Shown in pieces: positions 7,455 to 13,618 of a stretch of DNA of 28,730 nt. The translations under genes were made by a program, and so were the position numbers. Origin of the DNA: Mailhella massiliensis. GTDB taxonomy: Bacteria; Desulfobacterota; Desulfovibrionia; Desulfovibrionales; Desulfovibrionaceae. The notes under the pieces were generated by a model. It made no database searches, was not told where the DNA came from, and worked only from the letters and a program-made list of their open reading frames with translations. The stretch lies in contig NZ_DYZA01000068.1 in the NCBI RefSeq assembly GCF_020741395.1, positions 1 to 28,730 of the forward strand, given 5' to 3'. The first letter of the stretch is position 1. Each line of letters starts with the position of its first letter.

Positions 7455-8201
7455 ATGGACTGGTCACTGATACCTCTGATTTTTATTCCTACTCTGTTGG
7501 GAGGGGTGTTTCAGACTCTGACAGGATTTGGTTCCGGTATACTGCTGATGATGGTATTACCGCTGTTTGTGCCGCTGCTTCAGGCCTCCGCCATCTCTAC
7601 GGTTACAGGGCTCTGTCTGACGTTTTCCCTCGGCATGTCGCTGCGCAGGCATGCAGATTATCGGGGGATGATATTTCCTCTGGCCGTGTTTCTGTGCTTT
7701 TCTGCGACGGCCATTCATATCGGCCCATCCATCAATACGCGGCTGCTGGGCACGCTGTTCGGCTTTTTTCTTCTGGGGCTTGCCATATGGCTGCATTTTG
7801 CAGACAAGGGCCACAAGAACAGAAAGTTCAGCAAACCGGCGACCATGGCGCTTGCCGCGCTTTCCGGGGTGACCAGCGGCTGGTTCGGGCTCAGCGGGCC
7901 TCCCATGGCCGTGTATTTCATGGCCAGGCTCGGTGATGACAAGATGCGTTATATCGCAACGACGCAGGTGTTTTTTTTCATCATCGGCGCTTTCAATACA
8001 GGAGTCCGCGTGTTTGAGGGCATCCTTACCTGGAGCATGATGTCCCTGGCCGTATGGGGCATAGTCGGCATGTGGCTGGGCAAGACGCTGGGCTTGAAAA
8101 TTCTTTCGCGCATTGACGCCGGAAAGATGCGCGATCTGATCCATGCCGGATTGGCAGTCACCGGCCTGCTTACCGTGCTGAAGAATATTATTTTCGTTTG
8201 A
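7455..8201 (+). CDS. TauE/SafE family membrane exporter
   Basis: A 248-aa integral membrane protein of the TauE/SafE (DUF81) family, proposed exporters of sulfite, sulfoacetate and other small anions. Two homologous halves are visible: an early GVFQTLTGFGSGILLMMVLP and a later LSGVTSGWFGLSGPPMAVYFM, the repeated Gly-rich signatures of the family, with about eight hydrophobic helices between and around. ATG 7455 is preferred because GGTGG (7441-7445) is 9 nt upstream; ATG 7449 is possible. It lies inside the sugar-acid cluster, between a dehydrogenase and the IolB-like isomerase. The substrate is not shown by sequence; export of an acid end product, or of a sulfur oxyanion if the growth substrate is sulfated or sulfonated, are both possible. 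Confidence 0.85.
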   Translation: MDWSLIPLIFIPTLLGGVFQTLTGFGSGILLMMVLPLFVPLLQASAISTVTGLCLTFSLGMSLRRHADYRGMIFPLAVFLCFSATAIHIGPSINTRLLGTLFGFFLLGLAIWLHFADKGHKNRKFSKPATMALAALSGVTSGWFGLSGPPMAVYFMARLGDDKMRYIATTQVFFFIIGAFNTGVRVFEGILTWSMMSLAVWGIVGMWLGKTLGLKILSRIDAGKMRDLIHAGLAVTGLLTVLKNIIFV

Positions 8202-8218
8202 AGCTGCGGCAGCTTTTT
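8201..8218 (+). terminator. Short terminator-like hairpin overlapping the exporter stop codon
   Basis: AAGCTG (8201-8206), loop CGG, CAGCTT (8210-8215) and a T-run to 8218. The stem is only 6 bp, so termination is probably partial. It begins on the last base of the exporter stop codon and could reduce read-through into the isomerase gene. Confidence 0.4.
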
Positions 8219-8271
8219 CAGAGCGCCGTCAATATCGACAACTTCCCATCGAGCAAGAACAGGAGGAAAAC

Positions 8272-9147
8272 ATGCCTCGTTTCATCAGAGCTTATGATAA
8301 CCATAACGAACCCATCATCAACGCAAACGATGATTTCCTGCCCCGCACCTATTTCAATATCGTGCGCCTGAAGAAGGGCGAAAGCCATTATACCTGCGTG
8401 GCAGGCTATGAAACCTGCTGGGTGCTGACCCACGGCCGCTGCAATATCGAGGTGGACGGCAAGCTTTTCGAGAACGTCGGCAATCGCGACAGTATCTGGG
8501 AGAATCAGCGTTCCGACTCCGTGTACGCTCCTGCCGGGGCAAAAATCAACGTCACCTGCGTGTCCGACGACGTGGTCATTTTTGTGGCCGGCGGGCGCTG
8601 CGATGAATATCACGAACCCTACCGCATCACTCCCGAAGAAGTGAAGCCCGTGGAAGTCGGTTCCGTGGAGACCCATTCCCGCCGCGTGATCAACCATATC
8701 CTCGGCGCCAAGGACGAGGGCCGCACCGGCAATCTGCTGGTGAGCGAGCTTTATGCCGATCCCGGCTGCTGGGCCGGTTATCCGCCCCACAAGCACGGCA
8801 ACGACATTCCCACGGCGGAAGGCGTATGGCAGGAAACCGGTTTCGAGGAAGTGTACCACTTCCATTACAACCCTGAAAACGGTTTCGGCGCGCAGTTCGA
8901 CTATACCCCCGGCGATGAAGTGTCCCCCCATGTGTGGCACATGCGTTCCGGCGATACCTTCCTTATTTCCAAGGGCTATCATCCCGGCGTGACGTCCCCG
9001 GGCCATGCCGCCTATATCTTCACCATTCTTGTGGGACATACCCAGCATTCCCTGGTGCAGAACTTCGAGCCGCAGTATGCCTATCTCGGCAAGCAGCTTC
9101 CCGGCGTGCAGGACATGGTGGCGCTCTTTACCGGCGACAAGAAGTAA
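8272..9147 (+). CDS. IolB-family isomerase, likely acting as the KduI-type step
   Basis: A 291-aa double-cupin protein of the IolB (5-deoxy-glucuronate isomerase) family. It shares with IolB an N-terminal FENVGNRDSIWE and the C-terminal cupin with YPPHKHGND, FEEVYHFHYNP and KGYHPGV, which supply three His and one Glu as metal ligands. Classical IolB is about 270 aa and opens the 5-deoxyglucuronate ring during inositol breakdown. No iolC, iolD, iolE or iolG is in the window. Instead the gene sits with KduD, KdgK and KDPG aldolase, where KduI would be expected; IolB and KduI are related. I infer it isomerises a 4-deoxy- or 5-deoxy-uronate to the diketo acid used by KduD. The start is firm: AGGAGG lies 6 nt before ATG 8272. 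Confidence 0.85.
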   Translation: MPRFIRAYDNHNEPIINANDDFLPRTYFNIVRLKKGESHYTCVAGYETCWVLTHGRCNIEVDGKLFENVGNRDSIWENQRSDSVYAPAGAKINVTCVSDDVVIFVAGGRCDEYHEPYRITPEEVKPVEVGSVETHSRRVINHILGAKDEGRTGNLLVSELYADPGCWAGYPPHKHGNDIPTAEGVWQETGFEEVYHFHYNPENGFGAQFDYTPGDEVSPHVWHMRSGDTFLISKGYHPGVTSPGHAAYIFTILVGHTQHSLVQNFEPQYAYLGKQLPGVQDMVALFTGDKK

Positions 9148-9158
9148 GGGGAGAAGCC

Positions 9159-10118
9159 ATGAGAATCATTATTTCCGACTGCGATCACGTCAATCTGAAC
9201 GAGGAGAGCGCCGTTTTTGAAGCTGCCGGTCTTTCCTTCGAGCTGAAGCAGTGCCACACTGAAGATGAGCTTATTGCCGAATGTAAGGGCGGCGAAATCT
9301 TCATCAACCAGTATGCGCCCTTCACCCGTCGCGTGCTGGAGGCTTTGCGCCCCGAGATCAAGCAGATTGTGCGCTACGGCGTGGGCGTGAACAACATCGA
9401 CATAGCCGCGGCCACAGAACTCGGCGTCCAGGTCTGCAACGTGCCGGATTACGGCATGAATGAAGTTGCCGACCAGGCGCTTGCGCTGACATTGGATCTG
9501 GCCCGCAAGGTGTCCTTCATGAATGCCGGCGTACGCAAGGGCCGTTGGAATTATGAAGATTCCATCCCGCTGTTCCGTCTTTCCGAGCAGACCCTGGGCG
9601 TGGCCGGGCTCGGCCGCAACGGCCGCAACTTCGCCGCAAAGGCCCGTGCGCTTTTCGGAAAGGTCGTGGGCTATGATCCGTACTACAAGCCCAACGCCGA
9701 AGACGACACCGACTACATCGAAGCCGTGGATCTCGATACGCTTCTGCGTACCTCCGACTTCGTGGTGCTCCACATGCCGCTCACCGAGCAGACGCGCAAT
9801 ATCGTGAACGCCGAAGCCCTGGCCAAGATGAAGCACACGGCCTATATCGTGAATACTTCCCGCGGCGGGCTCATCGACGAGGCTGCCCTGGACAAGGCCC
9901 TTGCCGACGGAACCATTGCCGGCGCCGCTTTGGACGTGACGGAGAAGGAACCCATAGATTCCGACTCGCCGCTTCTGCGTCATGACAACTTCATCTGCAC
10001 GCCGCACATGGCATGGTATTCCGAGCAGGCCGCTTCCGAATTGAAGCGCAAGGTCGCCGAGGAAGCCGTGCGCTTCGCGCGCTCGGAAAAGTTGCGCAGC
10101 CCTGTGAACAGGGTTTAG
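9159..10118 (+). CDS. CtBP-like D-2-hydroxyacid dehydrogenase
   Basis: A 319-aa NAD-dependent dehydrogenase of the D-isomer 2-hydroxyacid family, closer to the C-terminal-binding-protein/phosphoglycerate-dehydrogenase branch. Visible motifs are VRYGVGVNNID, the nucleotide-binding GLGRNG, and the catalytic Arg in NTSRGG, Glu in EKEP and His in TPHMAWYS. ATG 9159 lies 11 nt after the isomerase stop with AAGGGGAG between them, so the genes are tightly coupled; a longer reading frame back to 8934 overlaps the isomerase and is rejected. The substrate is unknown; oxidation or reduction of a 2-keto sugar acid in the same pathway is the simplest guess. Together with 6414-7406 it gives two oxidoreductases of opposite possible direction or different chain length. 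Confidence 0.87.
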   Translation: MRIIISDCDHVNLNEESAVFEAAGLSFELKQCHTEDELIAECKGGEIFINQYAPFTRRVLEALRPEIKQIVRYGVGVNNIDIAAATELGVQVCNVPDYGMNEVADQALALTLDLARKVSFMNAGVRKGRWNYEDSIPLFRLSEQTLGVAGLGRNGRNFAAKARALFGKVVGYDPYYKPNAEDDTDYIEAVDLDTLLRTSDFVVLHMPLTEQTRNIVNAEALAKMKHTAYIVNTSRGGLIDEAALDKALADGTIAGAALDVTEKEPIDSDSPLLRHDNFICTPHMAWYSEQAASELKRKVAEEAVRFARSEKLRSPVNRV

Positions 10119-10130
10119 ATCACACGATCC

Positions 10131-10151
10131 GGGCCGGCATGCGGCCGGCCC
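10131..10151 (+). other. GC-rich hairpin upstream of the KduD-like gene
   Basis: GGGCCGGC (10131-10138), loop ATGCG, GCCGGCCC (10144-10151): a perfect 8-bp stem ending 4 nt before the GGAG ribosome site of the next gene. No T-run follows, so a role in mRNA processing, stability or ribosome access is likelier than termination. Confidence 0.55.
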
Positions 10152-10164
10152 GCATGGAGCGCTT

Positions 10165-10932
10165 ATGAGCATGAATTTGTTTGATCTTACCGGGAAGAAG
10201 GCCATTGTCACAGGCGGTACCCGGGGACTGGGCCGGGGCATGGCCGAAGGGCTGATGGAAGCCGGCGCGGAAGTCGTCATTGTGGGTACTTCCGACAAGT
10301 GTTTTTCCGTGGCGGAGAGCTTTTGCGAGCGCGGTTTCCGCTGCCACGGGGTGAAGGCCGACTTTCACAGTCGTGAAGAGACCTATCGCGCTTTTCAGGA
10401 GTGCGTGGAAAAGCTGGGCGGTTCCCTGGATATCCTTGTGACGGCCCACGGCATACAGCGCCGTCACAGCGCCGAAGAGTTTCCCATGGAAGAATGGGAT
10501 GAAGTGCTGAGCGTGAATCTTGATTCCGTGTTCGTGCTCTGCCAGGAAGCGGGCAGGATGATGCTCGAAGCCGGGCGCGGCAAGATCATCAACGTGGCCT
10601 CCATGATATCCTTCTTCGGCGGGCAGACCATTCCCGCCTATGCGGCGTCCAAGGGAGGCGTTGCCCAACTTACCAAGGCCCTTTCCAATGACTGGATGAA
10701 GCGCGGCGTCAACGTCAACGCCATTGCTCCCGGCTACATGGCCACGGATATGAACGTGGCCCTTACCGACAGGAACAATCCGCGTTTTCAGCAGATCGTG
10801 GACCGCATACCTGCCGGACGCTGGGGGACTCCCGAGGACATGAAGGGAACCGTTATTTTTCTTGCCTCGGCCGCAAGCGATTATCTTGGCGGCGCCGTGA
10901 TCCCTGTGGATGGCGGCTACCTGGTGAAGTGA
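10165..10932 (+). CDS. kduD: KduD-like short-chain dehydrogenase (2-dehydro-3-deoxygluconate 5-dehydrogenase)
   Basis: A 255-aa classical SDR. NAD(P)-binding TGGTRGLG is at residues 16-23, Ser146 is 13 residues before Tyr159, and Lys163 completes YxxxK. The C-terminal half carries a run very close to E. coli KduD: NVNAIAPGYMAT, DRIPAGRWGTPED, FLASAASDYLGG and VDGGYL. KduD interconverts 2,5-diketo-3-deoxygluconate and 2-keto-3-deoxygluconate (KDG), the substrate of the kinase encoded 10 nt downstream. GGAG (10156-10159) lies 5 nt before ATG 10165. Gluconate 5-dehydrogenases are similar, so that activity is an alternative, but the neighbouring KdgK and aldolase favour KduD. The usual NNAG motif reads TAHG (residues about 94-97), a small deviation. 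Confidence 0.85.
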   Translation: MSMNLFDLTGKKAIVTGGTRGLGRGMAEGLMEAGAEVVIVGTSDKCFSVAESFCERGFRCHGVKADFHSREETYRAFQECVEKLGGSLDILVTAHGIQRRHSAEEFPMEEWDEVLSVNLDSVFVLCQEAGRMMLEAGRGKIINVASMISFFGGQTIPAYAASKGGVAQLTKALSNDWMKRGVNVNAIAPGYMATDMNVALTDRNNPRFQQIVDRIPAGRWGTPEDMKGTVIFLASAASDYLGGAVIPVDGGYLVK

Positions 10933-10942
10933 GAGGTTGGCC

Positions 10943-11980
10943 ATGTCCCAGATCAGAACGTGGAATGTCGCCGTCATCGGCGAATGTATGATAGAACTCC
11001 ATAAGGAAGGCGGCCATATCGTCCAGACCTTCGGCGGTGATACGCTGAATACGGCGGCCTATCTTTCCAGAATGTGCGGCAACGACGTGCATGTGGAGTA
11101 TGTTTCCGCCGTGGGGGCTTCGGATACCTTCAGCCGGGAGATGCTGGAATTCTGGCATTCCTGCGGCGTGCACTCCGCACTGTCGCAGCGTATTCCCGGC
11201 AGGCTGCCCGGCCTGTACGCCATTGATGTGGATGCTTCCGGGGAGAGGCATTTCCAGTACTGGCGCAGCGAGGCCGCCGTGCGGGGCTGCTTTGAGACTC
11301 CTGATGCGGATGGGGTGCTTGCCCGGTTGAGCGGCTTCGACGCCGTTCATCTGAGCGGCATAAGCCTGGCTGTGCTGTACCCGGAAAGCCGGGAAAGGCT
11401 GCTGTCGGCCATGGAAAGGCTTGCCGCGCAGGGCGTGAACATATCGTTTGACTTCAATTTCCGGCCTCACCTCTGGGGGGCGGAACCGGAAAAGAATTCC
11501 GCTCCCCACTACCGTCGCCTTTCGCGCGTATGCCGCTGGGTCTTTCTTTCCCCGGAAGAGCTGCGCGCGGCCGGATACTCCTGCGAGGACAGCGAAGACC
11601 CCGCTTTTTACGACGCCCTCAAGGAGCTCGGAGCGGAGGAAGTCATCGTCAAGAACGGCGGGAAGCCGTGCCTTATCCTGAACAACAGGACCGGGGAAAC
11701 GAGCCTTGTTCCGCTGGGGCGCATGTTGGAGCCCAGGGATACCACGGCTGCCGGAGATTCCTTCACGGCTGCGTATCTGGCGGCCGTCCATTACGGCTTG
11801 TCCACAAGAGAGGCCGTGGAGCGGGCGCACAGGCTGGCATCCGCCGTCATCATGTATCCCGGAGCCATTATTCCCGCAGAAGTCACGCCTCCGGTTTTTG
11901 CCGACTGTCAGAGCGTCGTAACCTTCACGGGGAACCCTCTCTCTTCGGGGAGAGAACATATTGAAAGGACTTTTCCATGA
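10943..11980 (+). CDS. kdgK: 2-keto-3-deoxygluconate kinase
   Basis: A 345-aa PfkB-family sugar kinase that should phosphorylate KDG to KDPG, feeding the aldolase at 3829-4866. It follows E. coli KdgK closely: AVIGECMIEL at the N-terminus, FGGDTLNTA (residues 30-38), RLPGLYAIDVDASGER, HLSGISLAVL, and the anion-hole/catalytic DTTAAGDSF (residues 266-274, Asp272 as base), then YPGAIIP. The other PfkB kinase of inositol breakdown, IolC, lacks this degree of match, which argues against an inositol route. ATG 10943 has GAGAGG 6 nt upstream, and the gene starts 10 nt after kduD. Its stop overlaps the HIT gene start (ATGA, 11977-11980), implying coupled translation. Confidence 0.92.
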   Translation: MSQIRTWNVAVIGECMIELHKEGGHIVQTFGGDTLNTAAYLSRMCGNDVHVEYVSAVGASDTFSREMLEFWHSCGVHSALSQRIPGRLPGLYAIDVDASGERHFQYWRSEAAVRGCFETPDADGVLARLSGFDAVHLSGISLAVLYPESRERLLSAMERLAAQGVNISFDFNFRPHLWGAEPEKNSAPHYRRLSRVCRWVFLSPEELRAAGYSCEDSEDPAFYDALKELGAEEVIVKNGGKPCLILNNRTGETSLVPLGRMLEPRDTTAAGDSFTAAYLAAVHYGLSTREAVERAHRLASAVIMYPGAIIPAEVTPPVFADCQSVVTFTGNPLSSGREHIERTFP

Positions 11981-12408
11981 GTGCTGAAAACTGTCCCTAT
12001 TGCCACGGCGGTCCTGCTCTTGCGGACTTTGCTATCAAAATCGGCGATATTTCCGAGTATTCCTCTCTGTATCTTTTCAAGGAGCAGAGCCATCCCGGGC
12101 GCATGGTGGTTGCCTATCGCGGCCATGTCAGCGAAATTGTGGATATCACTCCCGAGCAGCTTCAGGGCTTCATGGCCGATGTCGCCCGAATTGCCCGCCT
12201 GATACACAAGATGTTCCACCCCCAGAAGGTGAATTACGGGGCTTTCGGCGACTTGAACCCCCATCTGCACTTCCATCTGGTTCCCAAGTATGAAGGTCAG
12301 TTTGAATGGGGCGGGACGTTCCAGATGAATCCCCGTGCCGTCATGCTTTCCGATGAAGAATATCAGGACATGATAGAGCGTATCAAACGTGAGCTGCCCG
12401 GCGTGTAG
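11977..12408 (+). CDS. HIT-domain protein
   Basis: A 143-aa histidine-triad protein. The triad is HLHFHLVP after GAFGDLNP, matching the HxHxHxx nucleotide-hydrolase/transferase motif, and CPYC near residues 6-9 may hold zinc as in many HIT proteins. HIT enzymes cleave dinucleoside polyphosphates or nucleoside phosphoramidates. The start codon overlaps the kdgK stop by 4 bp, so it is translated with the kinase. Why a HIT protein belongs in a sugar-acid cluster is unclear; a housekeeping or damage-repair role linked to kinase or nucleotide by-products is a guess. It is followed by a RidA gene with a strong ribosome site. Confidence 0.88.
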   Translation: MSAENCPYCHGGPALADFAIKIGDISEYSSLYLFKEQSHPGRMVVAYRGHVSEIVDITPEQLQGFMADVARIARLIHKMFHPQKVNYGAFGDLNPHLHFHLVPKYEGQFEWGGTFQMNPRAVMLSDEEYQDMIERIKRELPGV

Positions 12409-12427
12409 TTTCGGGAGGAGGCAACGC

Positions 12428-12811
12428 ATGACAAAGCAGATTGAACGCTTCGGCCTTCCTGCTCCGGGGGCCACGCCTGCGGCAAAGGCCGTCAAGGCGG
12501 ACGGCTGGCTGTATGTTTCCGGTATGGTGCCGAAGGATAAGCAGGGAGACATTGTATACGGTTCCATCAAGGTGCAGGGCCGTCAGGCCCTTGAGAACTT
12601 GATGGAGACGCTGCACATGGCCGGATATGAGCCGAAAGACGTGGTCCGCATCACGGTCTATCTGGATGACGCACGGGATTTTGCCTCATTCAATGCCGTG
12701 TATAAAGAGTTTTTTGCGGTGGAAGAAGCTCCTGCCCGCGTGTGTATTCTTGCAAGCAAGCCCACGGATATAAAAGTGGAGCTTGACTGCATTGCCTGGA
12801 AGAGCGAATAG
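12428..12811 (+). CDS. RidA family (enamine/imine deaminase) protein
   Basis: A 127-aa member of the YjgF/YER057c/UK114 (RidA) family, small trimers that hydrolyse reactive enamines and imines to keto acids, or bind related ligands. Family signs are GWLYVSGMVPKD, the middle QALENLMETLHMAGYEPKDVVRITVYL, the Arg in PARVCI that binds the carboxylate, and the C-terminal VELDCIAW with Glu. The start at 12428 follows GGGAGGAGG; it is the last gene before the terminator at 12833-12888. Many catabolic clusters carry a RidA relative acting on a pathway intermediate, so either a true pathway enzyme or a clean-up role is possible. Confidence 0.9.
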   Translation: MTKQIERFGLPAPGATPAAKAVKADGWLYVSGMVPKDKQGDIVYGSIKVQGRQALENLMETLHMAGYEPKDVVRITVYLDDARDFASFNAVYKEFFAVEEAPARVCILASKPTDIKVELDCIAWKSE

Positions 12812-12832
12812 AAGCGCAAAGTTTCCCCCCAT

Positions 12833-12888
12833 GAAAAGCCGATAAGGGCGATACGGAAGTTCCGGTTGCTTTTATCGGCTTTTCTTTT
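12833..12888. terminator. Strong bidirectional terminator
   Basis: GAAAAGCCGATAA (12833-12845) and TTATCGGCTTTTC (12872-12884) form a perfect 13-bp stem, with an inner CGGAA/TTCCG hairpin in the loop, then TTTT. The arm is A-rich on the other side, so it also works for - strand transcripts. It closes the + strand cluster against the convergent gene at 13026-13508. Confidence 0.85.
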
Positions 12889-12950
12889 GGGGAGGAGGCT
12901 TTTGAAGGGGGCGACGGGCAGGAAAAGCGCCCGTATCGGCAATGATGCTT

Positions 12951-13000
12951 TCAGAAAAGGGAGCTCCCGGCAGACGGCGGAGGCCGATGCACTTTTCTGA
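12951..13000. other. Second long inverted repeat between convergent genes
   Basis: TCAGAAAAG (12951-12959) and CTTTTCTGA (12992-13000) are perfect 9-bp arms around 32 nt that contain the palindrome GGGAGCTCCC (12959-12968). It lies 26 nt past the stop of the - strand gene at 13026, so it probably forms at the 3' end of that message. There is no long T-run. Confidence 0.45.
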
Positions 13001-13025
13001 ATGTCATACTCAGGGGAAAGCTCCG

Positions 13026-13508
13026 TCAGAAAGAGGCGGGGAAAAGCCCGGGGGCCGTCGGCCTGAAATGTTTGTTCAGAAGTTCCTTGGCCGCCTCCAT
13101 GCCGCTCCCCACGATGGTGACGACGCTTCCCGACTTTCCGTTGGAAGTGAAATAGCAGATGCCCTTTGTCTGATCCTGTGAGAATTCGCATAGATAGGAA
13201 TCGCCGGAGGCCCTGGGTTCGGCAACGGTGAAGCCGCCTACTTTCATATTGGCGAGCGTCTGGGAGGCAAGATCCGCAGCGGAAAGCGATATCGGGAAAA
13301 GGGCGATGCTTACCGCGCACTGGGCTGCGGTATTCTGTACCATGACCATGGAAGCGCCGTGAGAAGACTGGACAGGCTGGGCCAGCTCCCAGCCGGAAGG
13401 AAGGGAGAGGGAGAAGTTTTCGGTGTTTACTTCCCCGGCAAAGGCCAGGGATGCCCAGAAGAGAAGTCCTGCGAGTCCCGCGGTCAGGAAGGTCAGAGCT
13501 TTTTTCAT
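13026..13508 (-). CDS. Small secreted protein of unknown function
   Basis: A 160-aa protein with a clear signal peptide: MKKA, hydrophobic LTFLTAGLAGLLFWASL and cleavage after AFA near residue 23. The mature part begins GEVNTENFSLSLPSGWELAQ, the beta-rich opening seen in small periplasmic proteins that share a PsbP/DUF1795-like look, and continues with strands ASMVMVQNTA, CAVSIALFPI and SGSVVTIVGS. Two cysteines flank the middle (CEFSQDQTKGIC). I do not assign a family firmly. Either of two consecutive ATGs can start it; the second (13508) has AGGAGG at 5 nt and is chosen, 13511 being the alternative. A possible promoter lies just upstream (13560-13590), and it may also be read from the M20 gene. 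Confidence 0.75.
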   Translation of the reverse strand: MKKALTFLTAGLAGLLFWASLAFAGEVNTENFSLSLPSGWELAQPVQSSHGASMVMVQNTAAQCAVSIALFPISLSAADLASQTLANMKVGGFTVAEPRASGDSYLCEFSQDQTKGICYFTSNGKSGSVVTIVGSGMEAAKELLNKHFRPTAPGLFPASF

Positions 13509-13559
13509 CATGTCCTCCTTGGGCAGGGGGTAAGGTCTGCCGCAATGGAAAATGCCCTT

Positions 13560-13590
13560 AAAATATGAGGCTTCTGCTCCATGGCGTCAA
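13560..13590 (-). promoter_or_regulatory. Possible sigma-70 promoter for the small secreted protein
   Basis: On the - strand TTGACG (13585-13590) is followed by CATATT at 17 nt or TATTTT (13560-13565) at 19 nt. It lies about 50 nt upstream of the start codon, in the 110-bp gap after the M20 gene. Confidence 0.4.
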
Positions 13591-13618
13591 CGCGCGAGAA
13601 CAAGGAAGGGCAGGCCCG

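Noticed and set aside
8272..11980. Inositol catabolism as the function of the cluster, because of the IolB-family protein
   Set aside because: No IolC, IolD, IolE or IolG is present, and the kinase, SDR and aldolase match KdgK, KduD and Eda.
743..11980. A sulfoquinovose (sulfo-Entner-Doudoroff) pathway, suggested by the TauE/SafE gene
   Set aside because: A KDG kinase and KDPG aldolase are phosphorylated-sugar enzymes, and no SQ dehydrogenase, lactonase, dehydratase or sulfolactaldehyde dehydrogenase is seen.
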